DNA from: Lottia gigantea
Lineage: Eukaryota > Mollusca > Gastropoda > Lottiidae
Assembly: GCF_000327385.1 (NCBI RefSeq)
Contig: NW_008710984.1
Coordinates: forward strand, 69,171-133,170
Length of the DNA: 64,000 nucleotides
Direction of reading: 5' to 3'
Every line of letters begins with the position of its first letter. Within the stretch, counting starts at the first letter, position 1. Position numbers and translations under genes: made by a program. Below are positions 1 to 24,768 of the stretch, piece by piece. Below the pieces are notes generated by a model. It ran no database searches. It was not told where the DNA came from and was given only the letters and a program-made list of their open reading frames with translations.

Positions 1-22
1 ATTGGTGTCTTGATATTTTTAG

Positions 23-1931
23 TTTATGGGAGATACAAGTTTTGCTTTGGTAGCTATAGAGACTATAGTAAACCAGTGTATTCGTGAGGTGACCTATGAT
101 TCAACATATCATAGTCCACCCAACGGCGAAACAACATCTCTTCTAGAAGCAATTAAAGATGTGGCTTGTCCTTTAGATTGTTCCTATCATGGTACCTGTA
201 ACAAAGGTGAGCTCAATTTCGATCAACATGGTGTAAACTGGTTTTAATTGATAGTTTGTTTGTAAAAGAGATTGTAATGGATGGTTTGTGGCAACGATAC
301 AAGTCGTAATGATAGAATGTGTTCTGTATGAATAAAGCGTCTCTTTCAACTCTTTAAAGATTCAGAAGAAAATGAAAATAAAGAAGAAACACCATCAAAG
401 CTCTTATAACCATGTTTTGACCATCTGTTGACTCCACCAGTTTATTGTATATATTTTTAATATAGGTGTGTGCACATGTGACTCAGGGTGGGCAGGAAAT
501 GATTGTTCAATGGACATCAGTATAGTGCCAGTGGTAGATCATATTGCTAATGAAGGGTATTGTGATTTGAATGATAGAAGTTGTGATGCTATATCGGTTT
601 ATGGTGGAGATTTTATCGATGATTCATCAACTCTTTGCAAAATATCCTCTTATCAAGTAAGTGTTTATTCATCTTCTTTATCTTCTTGGTAACTGGAACT
701 TTAGTCGTGAGTACAAGTTCAGATACAGTGCGTTTTGTCAGTAAAACAAATTATTATATTGAGGTTAATGAAGATGTGATTCTCCTGGAGTCAAAGTGAA
801 AGTTTTTGGTCCTAAGCAGTTGCGTTACAGCCACCATATTCAAAGTTAACACCCTTTTATGGCGTTCGATAGCGAAAATGACCATTGACGCGTTGTTTTC
901 TTAACTCTATCTACACATTGTAGATAATGGACAATGGTGACTTCGGACCAAAGTCTGAAATAGAGGAACCATCAATAGTTAAAAGTATTGGCGAAGTACA
1001 GTGTGGACTGGGTAAATCGAGGAAAAAGAGATCAACTAGATCTCAACCTGGCAATGAATTTGTCAAAGTGTACAGTGTTTCTGTTAGTAATAATGGTGAA
1101 GCGTACAGTAATAGTAGTTTGGTTGTGATCTTCAACTCTATGTGCCAGTTCTGTACAATAACGGCTGCTAACGATGTACAATGTAATTACACGGTATGTT
1201 CTTTTCTTAAATCAATATTCAATACAGTAGAAATATGTATGATCACCTAATGTTAAGTGCATTTATGATTATCATAAATAAAAGAACATTCAATGTCTAT
1301 AACAATTCGATTTGAATCATTAAGGATCGTCTGTATTTTAGGGTGATTTCTGTATATCAGAAGGAACGTGTTACGGTAATGGCGAACCTCATTCTCAACA
1401 TACGTGCTATACTTGCTCTGTTGAAAATGGTGCTAGGGAATGGGTCAAAGGAGGTGACTGTGATGATGATATGTTATGGATTATTGGTGTGGTATTAGGT
1501 GTTGTTTTAATTCTTGTTATTATTGCTATTCTTGTTTATTGTGTAGTGAAGAAAAAGTAAGTTTTTTTTTTATCTTCATAGCTTTATTTCTTTCACCTCT
1601 TTAAAAACACCCGTGTAACTAGCTAAATGTAATTCATATCCTTCCAGTCTGTACTTGATAACAGCTATTTTGAAAAGTTTGTGAACTGGATATTATCTGA
1701 TATATAGAAGTATGAAATAGGTTTCTATTTATTTAATCTCAATTCAACAGGCTCTTATTGGTCATTTTAGTTCATGTATCATCGATGTCTTCAATTTATT
1801 GAGTTAGTAGCACCTAATAATGTTTCTTAAATGATTATCACTTGACTTTCTACTTTTCTTTCTTTTGCAGCAAAACCCAAGTTGGCAGCATTGATAATAA
1901 GACTTCTCCACCACCATACAGTAACAGTTAA
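23..1931 (+). CDS. VWDE-like EGF-domain type I membrane protein, 3' part of gene
   Basis: Five exons (23-206, 466-656, 924-1193, 1342-1556, 1871-1931) have AG/GT borders and join in one frame to 306 residues plus TAA; the N-terminal part lies left of the window. In order I see an EGF-like module (CPLDCSYHGTCNKG then VCTCDSGWAGNDC, split by an intron), a cysteine-spaced segment with GYCDLNDRSC and GGDFIDDSSTLC, a basic RKKR furin-type site, a YSVSVSNNG segment, a second cysteine cluster (CISEGTCYGNG), one transmembrane helix encoded about 1474-1545 (MLWIIGVVLGVVLILVIIA), a short cytoplasmic tail and a terminal PPPY motif that could bind WW domains. The order after the EGF module resembles the C-terminal part of VWDE, which in animals is a secreted or membrane matrix-type protein. 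The family call rests on remembered resemblance. The 924 exon joins the 656 donor in phase 0, so no exon is needed between them. Confidence 0.72.
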
Positions 1932-2088
1932 CTTTTATAATCAGCAGATAGAGTACTAACACTATACAGGGTATTTTTACACTATATAAGTGGTGCTAGC
2001 GTTATAATTATATATTTAATTGATGCTTCAACTTTATAAGAAAAGTAACTGTTCCAAAACAAATAAGTTAGATATGTAATATGTATGT

Positions 2089-2094
2089 AATAAA
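2089..2094 (+). other. Polyadenylation signal of the VWDE-like gene
   Basis: A canonical AATAAA lies about 158 bases after the TAA at 1929-1931 and is the first such hexamer downstream, so a short 3' UTR is likely. The actual cleavage site is not visible. Confidence 0.5.
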
Positions 2095-3467
2095 TTAAGA
2101 CTATTTTATACACAGGCACCATGTTCTGCTAAAAGACAATACCTCTTATAGTATCTTAATATGAAAGGTACGCGAGAAGCAATTTTGTTCTTCCATTCTC
2201 ATAAAAGTATCTGGAGCAGAAGAAACAATGATTATTTCATAGTACGCAATGAATTAATTCCTAACCATTGATTAGTTACAGTAATTGGCAAGTTTTCTTC
2301 GAATCAAACCCATGGGTTGTTATTATATCAGCTATTTATTTTTATTTCTAAATATTGTATCAATTTTTATTCTAAAACGGTTTGATAATTATCAGATATC
2401 TTTTGTAAGAATATATACCATGCTAAAGTAGAATCTTATTATTAGTTTTATTCAATTCTGTAGTTGAAAGTCCAGATTATTAGATAATCAATGTTTACTT
2501 CTGCTCCGCAAACTCTTATTTGAAGAATGAATTAGAAATATTTCGATAAAATACGACATGTTAAACTGTAAAAAAACTGTCTGAATGTGAAAATATAGAA
2601 AGAAGCTAAAGTGGAAGGAAACACGAGAAACATCGCGGAGGAAGAATATGTCCAGAACAAAATGGCGCCTCGAGTACCGATATATTTAGCTACTATAAGA
2701 GGTGTGATTTTTTTTTTCAGAATCTGGTGTCTGTTTATTTATACTGTAAAACGTCATGAAAAATGTTAATATTTCTTTCTCTCATATTTAGCTACTTTAT
2801 TGTATTTAATGATGATTCATTTTGATAAATAAATAATGTGATAATGCATTTAGTTTATTTTTAATCACCTTTAATAACGGACGTAAACCATTTTAAGTGT
2901 TCAATGGTTTCCTGAAATCAACTTGTGTTGGATTTCACTCTTGCAAATATAGGTGAAGTTCTTGTAGAATAATTCCCCGTTCTCAAAACCCCACAGGCAC
3001 CGAAGGGAAAACCACAGATTGTTACAGTTTACTGTACAGTTTTAAGTCTTTAACTAATGACTTATTTTGAATATGCACAGTGTGTAGCTAACATGCGAGT
3101 AAGGGGTCGTTAGAAGAATGTCGGATTTTGGTGCAATATTGGTGCTAGTGGATTTGTTTTAGATGTATTTGAGGATGGCTATATATTATTTTTTACACGA
3201 CCCCACTATCTATAAATTTTCCTATGATAAGTCTGCAGTGTCTGTTTATAGCCGTGTATAGCTGTTTATTTGACATTTTGGTAGCATAATAAGCATAGAC
3301 AACGATTGGATCTGGTTTTTATGACACAGTACTAACTAGACCTTATACTTCTACTTCACAGGCTAACCTGACAGAGGCCATATTGAGCGTTATTAATGAA
3401 TAAGTCGCATGCCTTAAACGATGTCAGCCTGTGAATACCATATTTATTCAATCCAACTTTTGTCTCA

Positions 3468-3738
3468 TTTTTTTTCTATTAGTTTCTATTTTTAGTGTAG
3501 CCACTTGAGAGTAGTCTTGAACATTTGTTAAATTACCTTTTAGTACTAACCTGTTTTAACCAATCAAATTTACGCCTTCTCCATCGTTGGTGTTTTATGA
3601 GAGATTGGAGGAATTTGATTGGTTAAAGTAAATGTCATCAGATTAGGTCAAAAGGTTATTTTGACAAATGTTCAAGAGTCCAGTCGTTAGACCGTGCTCT
3701 GAAGTGGTTATACTAAAAATAAAAACTAATAAAAAACA
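3468..3738. repeat. Imperfect long inverted repeat (fold-back or MITE-like element)
   Basis: The left arm (about 3468-3571) and right arm (about 3611-3738) are imperfect reverse complements. Shared blocks include AACCAATCAAATT against AATTTGATTGGTT nearest the centre, CTTGAACATTTGT against ACAAATGTTCAAG, and CTATTAGTTTCTATTTTTAG against the reverse of CTAAAAATAAAAACTAATA at the outer ends. The arms are roughly 100-125 bases with small indels, around a loop of about 40 bases. It could be an old fold-back transposon or a MITE. No target-site duplication was confirmed. Confidence 0.7.
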
Positions 3739-4512
3739 CAAACGGAAGTCTAGGGTTAGTTTAGTTTTAATTAGACTGTTATTCCACGGGCTATATTCCA
3801 CGGGATACAAGAATATCAATTTTATCCGAACTTAGTACATAAGAAAAAAACTCGGTAATCGGATTAATGGTTTATGTCTCTCATAATCCAAGCATGTTCT
3901 TCATATTTCTAAGAATTGTTGCATACTACTATCATGATTGTTTAAATTTTTTCAATTTAAAATGAATCCAGGCAAAATGTATTGGTCAATGAAGGATATC
4001 CTGTCTGAGACATTTATTTGATTTATAATATGATAATATGTAATTATCTTGTACAATCGGTAAACTCGGTAATCATCTCGCATCATTCGATTGGTCAATC
4101 ACTTAACTCAATTTTAAGATAGGTGTTATTCTCCAATAAGATCACTGTATTTCTTTACCTTACTTAAGTTTTCAAGAAAAAGGCCCCCATGTTATAGGAT
4201 GCATATTGCAATGACATAATTTTAATAATTACGTTTATTTACATTTACAAATGGAAAAGATGGCATATTTCACATATCTTTTTAGAATAGGTGTGTCTAG
4301 CATGTTTTTGGATGAAGCAAGAAATCTTGAATCGCTTATTTTCCCTGAAGACTTGAAAATGAAATGACATTAATTCGTAAAATTATTGTGTTATGCAGAT
4401 TCTTGTTAGAATTGTTGCTATATTCGTCTAACAATTTTCAAAACTTAAGCTACAGATGCACTACAATTCAAAAAATATTTTCCCTTATAATATACACGTA
4501 CACACACACGAG

Positions 4513-4605
4513 GACAGATTACAACAGACAACACGACATTAGATAACAACAGACAACACGACAACAGATAACAACAGAAAACAACAGACAAACCGACAAC
4601 AGGAT
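4513..4605. repeat. CAACAGA-type microsatellite
   Basis: A run of short units related to ACAACAGACAACACGACA and ACAACAGATA, preceded by a brief CACACACA tract. It is purine/AC-rich and has no coding sense on either strand. It lies just downstream of the 3' end of the small minus-strand gene. Confidence 0.7.
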
Positions 4606-4737
4606 TCTGCAATTAGAACTAAAAAAGTTCCAAATATGTTTTCAGTTTGTACAAATATTTAGGCTGTTCAGAATTCTATTGAAAGGAACGAAATCGAAAG
4701 TCAATAATTCACAAGAATAACTGTATTTTATAGTTAA

Positions 4738-6010
4738 TTAAAAACCAATTTCTTTCCTGAGTTGACGGATTTCATCAGAATCACCTTCTTCTGTTTCAGG
4801 CCTTAAAACAGGTTTACTGCTTAACGTAAAATACTGAAATATAAAATAGAACGATAAGAATATAAAAATGATTTAATTGTTAATGATAATTTAGACCACG
4901 AGTATTTTATTTACAAAATGAAATGGCGATTCACCTTTTACGTTTATATCTGACATTAATTATACAGTTATTCAGAAATGAAACTAAGAAGAAAAGCGAG
5001 ATATAGCGATGGTTGAGATAGAGAAGGATTAGAAAATCTTGTCTAGCTGTAAACCACAAGCATTCATAAACCTCATCAAACGTAACTACGTTTGGTTCCT
5101 ACATAAACGATTATGTTATGCGACAACCCAAGATGGTGTTTCAAAAGTCATTGATAAAAATGTATCAAAAGATTGGGTTATCGACAAGGACCTGCTAGCA
5201 ATATATCGATTGTTTCAGATGTGAAGATCGACACATAATAATTATTTAAACCTACCTTCCTGACGTCATCATGTTCCAGGCGTTTAGATGGCTGAGTTTT
5301 GTAATATTTATTTATCCTAGAATTTAAGACAATTATGGTACAAATGTCTTTTCGGATTGGTTTGAGATTAGGAACTTTATAACTCGGTCAACAGTCGGAT
5401 ATCTGAAAACTAGGATATTGACCTTAGCTGTCGTGTTAGCATAGCTCGAAAAGATGCACGAACAGAAATTTAAACTCATTGAATAAAAATTCTTAGTTTA
5501 TTTTATGATTAACACAATACTATGGGTAATTACTATGTATTGTATCTAAACTTACCAAACGTCAGGTTTGAAATAAAGAGAATGGACACAAAAAACACCT
5601 CCCATAATACACGCAGCACCGACAAACACCATCATAGGTACTGACTGAAGTAAACAATATCGTTACATTATAACCAATTTTTTGACAACAAAAAATATCA
5701 CAAAATGCTCTCAATAAGTGAAGTCTTTAAAATAAATGTAAACACATTTCCTAGTTATCCACATCAATACTAACAAGGGTATAACTAAATGCAATGTTTA
5801 TTTCAAAGCGGAAGAGACTAAACACTCGTAAGAGTTCAAATAAAGTTTTTCTTTCCCATATCCAACCGTCACTATATATGTCAAGTCAAGCTATAAGTTA
5901 TTGTGAAGAATATCTTAGTTATTCGGTTATATTCTTACTTCTGGGTTAACTCTCATCATGTGTCGCATTTTCTCCCATCTCGTTCTCTTGTCAAGAAATT
6001 GACCAACCAT
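4738..6010 (-). CDS. NDUFA4/NMES1-like (B12D family) small mitochondrial protein
   Basis: Four exons on the minus strand (5939-6010, 5556-5644, 5256-5316, 4738-4833) have GT/AG borders and join in frame to 105 residues ending in TAA. The protein has a basic N-terminus (MVGQFLDKRTRWEKMRHMMR), one hydrophobic helix (VPMMVFVGAACIMGGVFCV) followed by HSLYFKPDVW, then a charged C-terminal part. The pattern of proline plus hydrophobic helix plus SL....DV matches the B12D/MLRQ family. In that family NDUFA4 is a single-pass inner-membrane subunit linked to complex IV, and NMES1 (C15orf48) is its relative. An acceptor-like CAG lies 4 bases before the ATG, so a non-coding first exon upstream is likely. 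The classical PEPW motif of vertebrate NDUFA4 is absent, so orthology to NDUFA4 rather than NMES1 is uncertain. The gene is convergent with the VWDE-like gene. Confidence 0.68.
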
Positions 6011-9000
6011 GATTCTGAAATACTAATACGATAGATATAAGCCTAAACCAGACTCAAAACCGCAAAGCGCGGTTCTCTATTTCTCTAGGGATCCATTTTG
6101 AGACGTGGCAAATAGTGATAGCGGCCGAATAAGATTTTGCTACTCTTGTGTTATAAAAATGTAAAATTAGAAAGTTCGAAATAAAGAATCTATATTCTTA
6201 ATCTATATTAAGGAATGATATGACGAGGACGATAACATAATTATGTTGGTGAAGACAATCAATAATATTGTTATCAGGAGATAACAAAACATAATATTCC
6301 AATTCCCAATTAAACTGAACAAATACAAGACATCTGCTTTACATAATTCATAAAAAAATACAGACAAGTTTCTATTTGGCTCCTGGATTCAAACATTATA
6401 TTTTGAATTTTGGAACGGTATTAAAATTGTGTACATCAATGAACAGAAAGTGTTAACGTAAATTAATGATGTCTCTAAGATGATATTACAGATTTGATTC
6501 AAATTTTATTGCATGCCGATCGATACGACATTAAGGAGTGACCAGAAAAAGTATCGGGATATTATATGGCAATGTTTTCATTTAAATCATTTTCCAGGAT
6601 GATCCAATAACACACCGATTTAATTTTGTTACCAACATTCAAACACTTTAACTGCTATCAGTAATTAAATTTTCTACAGACTTTTAATTTCATATTAAGA
6701 GTTAGAAAACATAGCCCGACATAGCATCACTGTCACCGGTAAACTTATACTATTTCATTAATTGGAAAGATATTTTTTGGGTAATTGTTAACCTCAAAAG
6801 AATTTGAAGCCAAATGGTTTCAGTTATGATTAAATCTGCTTTTATTAGTGGATGTGGTTTCAAATCTATCTCGGTGTTTATAAAACTGTAGAGCCATGTG
6901 GTTTGTCGACCTGACCTACACTTTCTGCCCGAACATGAGATGTATACATCAACAACCAGACTGTGCTCTTTTAACTAAATACGACACATCGTTTCAGGTC
7001 TCAACTTCAACCGTAGATGTATGAAAAGTAACTTTAAATGTTTTTGTTAAGATATAGTGTATAATAAAACAAAAACATCTTCAAACAGTGTGAAACGAAT
7101 TACGAAAGTTTCTGTAAACTTAGTCCGTCCAAAAAGAAACATTTAAGGAACTGTTGAACTTTGATTCGCCATTTTGTGTTTGAAAATGAAAGAAAAGGAT
7201 ATCAATGTGACTTTCGTTTTGTTCGTTAATATATTTACATTTATTGTAATATCTGTATTTGATATTCACTTCACTGTTAGACGACTTTTTTTTATTTAAT
7301 ATCTTGCATAAAGGTGTGTATTGCACAGTGTTATTGTGACTACTATTACTTGGACGAGATTAAAATAGCATAAATAGAGCTATATATAGCTAATAATTTG
7401 TAATCTTCCTTTAACATATCATCATGTCAATGCTCTTTTTACTTAATATGCATACTTTTTTCTTTCAATGATGATGTCAATATTTCAAATTTATTTTTCT
7501 GTGGTATTTAGCGTTGTTAAAAAATTGATTATGGTTAATCAAAAAATATTTCGTCCGTGCAAGTAAATTTTCAAATGGGTTTGATATCTTTAGCTTTATA
7601 TGACATTTGGCTCTTCACTCATATTATTCCTTTCGTTAATTTTAAAAATATTTGATAACGGGTAATGCAGGTTGACATTTGTTTAAAGGTACTGATCAGT
7701 TTGTTAATCTAATTCGATGGATCTGCCATAGATATATATACGGTTTGATTTTGCCTTTAAAACAAGTAATTAACATCAAATTAAATTCGCTCTGACAGGT
7801 ATAGACCTACCAGATTCATTATTTTATTTAAGTTGCTTTATTATCAAATGAATTAAGATAATTATCTCATGCTATAAACCACAGTCTATTAATCATGCGT
7901 TCTAACAATTAACTTGTAAACCTATTAATCATTCTTTTATTATTAATCATGCTTTTAGTCAAAAATAAATCATCATTAATCTATATTCTATTTTTGTTGG
8001 CACAGGACTTATATGACATGTTCATATCTTTCACTTTAGTTCCTTATGGCTTACTATTACATAAACTTTGATGCAAGTCCAAAAATAACAATTTATTACA
8101 TTTGGTACAGCATTGTCAAATGCAAAGAGTATACTACACGCAAATTTCAAATCTACAAAGAACTGTCATAACAGTGGAAGCGCTCAATTTTGCTGCGTCG
8201 CCTCGTCGATAATTTTACAAAAACTGTAGGCGAATGGTTCCATCCAGATCCCAACATTCTGACATTGTACAATGTTTTTACATTTATTTATACAAAACTT
8301 CTGGATATCACTACAGGAAGTCAATATGCAATTTGCACAACAAGTAATTTCCCCTACCAAATTTCCAACTCTGCAGTGAATTCCATTGATGTTTGGTAGT
8401 TTTGAATATCTGTGGGTAATTCATTGGAATTTCCAGATCATTTACGATATATTTCTTTGAATTAAAATAAGGATTAGGTTGAATGTGACCAATTCATATA
8501 CCGACATTATAAAACCTATGAATTTGCTGATGTGTCCTTCGATAATTTGGTGACAATTGCCATTATTGTTATCACGATTCTGTCATTCTGCGACATTTAA
8601 TCAAATATATTATATTATTATAGAACTAATGTTAGATCTAGTTTCTTGTTTCTAAGGTGACAGTGGACATAATTGATATGAATGGTTTAGAGAAGATATA
8701 AATAGATGACAATGTAAATGAATGAATTGAATTTTCTTAAAACTGAATGAGAAATTCATAAACAAATTAGTTACTATTTTATGAAAATGATTACACATTT
8801 TCGATATCATAAGGTAGAATATAGGCGAGGCAAAAAAAATGCATTAAGTGTAGAAAAATATATTGAAATATCCCACAAATTGATAGATTTTTTTGTGAAA
8901 CAGGGTCGAATACCGAGTGATTTCGCTTCTTTTATACTCTACAGTTGGAACAAACGTAAAGCTACTTACTACTATATGATGAAATCACTTTTTTTAAAAC

Positions 9001-11774
9001 TTGCATGGAACTACAAGTTTCTGTAGGAAAAAATATCAAGACCACATTAAAGATAACAATCGACAAAAAATGTTAGTATTAACAATTTTTTTTAGATCAT
9101 TGTTGAATTCTTTTAATATCCAATCGACATGTTCGGTACTCCTAATATACACATTTTCTCAACAGCTCCAAGGCAAATACTAACCGATAAATACAGATGT
9201 CAGGTATCCTAGGTATAAATAAGCAAGCAAAATGACATCAAATCTTTCGCAACTTTTTAACAATTATTGTAATATTTAGGCTATTTTACATTCACGATTT
9301 TGATGAATTCTCTTTACACGCCTTGAAAACGATAATAATTTCCTAACCTTATTATATTATATTGTTATATGTAAATGAACTTATAATGAAATAATTAAGA
9401 ATTAAAATATAAAATTGAAACTTACATGTATAAGTTTGTAATTGATATATGATATTATTTGTCGGTATGCGCACTGTACACAAAGGCGGTAACTTTGTGT
9501 TGGCAATTTGTATCCTTGTTTCGATTTGATACACGTTTACCGAGTCACGTAGTCAAAGACTGACATTGTCCAATAGGAAGAAATATTCGACCGACCTTGA
9601 TCAAGGTGAATTGAAAGACAAAATAAATGGCCCTGCTTAAAAATGAATATTGATATCTAAAACAGATAAGAATGTTTGATAAATGTTCCTTCAAGAGCAG
9701 ATTTCTACTGGTATTTCTATGCATTGGTTCGTACGTACTATACAAAGGATTGTACTATAAACTGATGCGTATAAACAGTAGTTTATTGGGGGTATATTAC
9801 ACACTAGTGCTTACTATCCATGTATACACATAGACGTGTGTTTGTACTATATATACTGGTGCTTACTATACATTTGTGCGTACTTTATACCACTGTGTTT
9901 TAAACTATGGTGTGTACTAATCGTCAAAACTCATCAAATTTTGGACCGAGAGAATTATAATTTTTGTTTTAAATAAATGTTTAACGTGTCGAAAACAAAA
10001 CAGAAATTTTACAATCTTTCGACTATGAGGTATCATCCCTATTTTCAAGATGAAAATATAAAGGTGCATACTCTGAATCAGTGTCTACCATACATCGATA
10101 TAATGGTATGTACTAGTATTGGTGAGTACTTAATACTGGTGCCTACTATAAACTGATCATAATATACACTATTGTGTATTTCTGCGTAGTTTGTATTTGT
10201 GCGTTTAATATTCCGATGAGTACTAAAAACTCGTGTACTAAAGGGTACAATGTATTGGTGCGTTTTTAATTATTTATGCATACTATAAACAAATGTATGC
10301 TACAAACTAGTGAGTACTATACACTAATGCGCACTATACAGGAGTGACTACTATACGCTGGAGTGTAATGTATACTGGTTCATACTATACTATGCGTACT
10401 ATTTGTTTGAGTTAACTAAAACACTGGTTCGTACTATACACTATAGTGCTTATTATATACTTGTGTTTACTATTCGCTGATGCGTAATATAATCTAGTGC
10501 GTACTAAACACCGGTGTGTTTTATACACTAGTATTATTACCTGATACTATTATAATCTGATGCGTTCTTTACACCGATGATTACTTTGGAGCGTACTATA
10601 AATGTTTACATTTACATTGCTCACTTTACACAGATGCATAACATACCTAGATTATATTGTTTTTACGTGTCTATTGCACACATTTACGTACGTTTAGCAT
10701 ATGTATTATACATGGGGAGGTACGATACAATCGTTGGTATGATTTCTTCATTCGTTTTTGTTCAAAAATAAAAGCTTCCGCGAGAAATCTGCGAGGCATT
10801 GAAAAACAGGTTTGAACGTTTTCTTTTTACAGACACTAAGCTGAAATATCTTACTGTTTATTTTTGTTGAATGGGGTCGAATTTCAATCTGGCGTGTATA
10901 ATAGATGACAACACTTTATTTTCAATACCAATATGCAACCTTTTGAATGTTCAAAAGAGAATGGTGGATATTTTTAGTCACCAAAATTCACTTTATAACT
11001 AGATAAGATTTATTTTTTTTTACATTTCTACATAATCATACATTTAAAATTTCCTGTAGAGCTATCAAATAACTTTTTTGCAGATCAAATGTTCACCTCA
11101 ACAGCAATGATGAAATATTATTAAAATGCCAATATTTCAAATACAGACAATTCAAACATTTGTTCTTCTAATTATATTATCATATACAATAATTATTTGA
11201 CTTCATAACATCACTAAGTAAGTATATAAGTATGGTCATTTAATCTGGACCTTGAAGCCACTTTAGTTAATGGAACATAATTATCATGATTCACACTTGT
11301 TACTGTCAAACTTCGATTTAGAAAGTAGTTTGAATTTAAAAAAAAACGGAATCACATAGTGATGTAAAGACTGACAACTATCCATTAATTTAAATCTAAA
11401 ATTTAGAATGAAAATATATTTGAAGACAAATTAGAGAGTATACATAAATATGACCTTTTTTTTCAAGATCTGTAATAAATAAACTTGATTCTAGCCAAGA
11501 TATCTTGTTCAGCTATAGAGTAAAGATGAGATGAATAGTAATGCCTGCACAAAGGCTTTACATAATTTTAAATAGGGTACATGATTCAGATCTTTAATTT
11601 TGATCTCACTTGTTTACAATTCATCATTATTATTTGGAATCAAAAAAATTGTAACAATGCCATCTGGATTAGCAGAATGTCTTATTAATCTAATTGGTTC
11701 AACACAACACATAGATTTCAAAAAGCACAAGCATACACAAAATTTCATTTATGCCAAAATTCAAGTATAAAAAC
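6011..11774. other. Intergenic spacer, 5.8 kb
   Basis: AT-rich DNA lying between the 5' end of the small mitochondrial-protein gene and the 3' end of DHX8. The only structure I can support is the degenerate minisatellite at about 9770-10640. Open stretches at 8190-8399 (+) and 8781-9026 (+) match nothing I recognise and lack convincing splice or composition support. A possible DHX8 poly(A) signal on the minus strand is ATTAAA at 11598-11593, which is weak. Confidence 0.5.
9770..10640. repeat. Degenerate minisatellite (TACTATACACTGGTGCG-like units)
   Basis: Dozens of diverged copies of a unit of about 16-20 bases, with consensus near GTACTATACACTGGTGC, recur across some 0.87 kb. Examples are TACTATATATACTGGTGC near 9846, TACTATACACTAATGCG near 10314 and TACTAAACACCGGTGTG near 10502. 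Spacing varies and many copies are broken, which suggests an old array. No protein reading is maintained through it. Confidence 0.65.

Positions 11775-24768
<12,994 letters not shown>

Larger units (their letters stand above)
1932..4737. other. Intergenic spacer
   Basis: This 2.8-kb AT-rich stretch separates two convergent genes. It holds the likely 3' UTR of the left gene, a fold-back repeat and a CAACAGA-rich microsatellite. I recognise no conserved protein or RNA gene. A short open stretch from an ATG near 2664 begins MAPRVPIYLATIRG but leads to no recognisable exon. Confidence 0.5.

Noticed and set aside
660-818. An extra exon of the VWDE-like gene between 656 and 924 (open frame including TSSDTVRFVSKTNYYIEV)
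   Set aside because: The available AG acceptors give the wrong phase or an immediate stop, while 656 to 924 joins in phase 0 and gives a sensible protein.
2664-2752. Possible first exon starting MAPRVPIYLATIRG
   Set aside because: No downstream plus-strand exon of any recognisable gene follows before the convergent minus-strand gene.
8190-9026. Two open stretches (69 and 81 codons) in the left spacer
   Set aside because: They match no known protein I recognise, have AT-rich random-like composition and lack splice or regulatory support.
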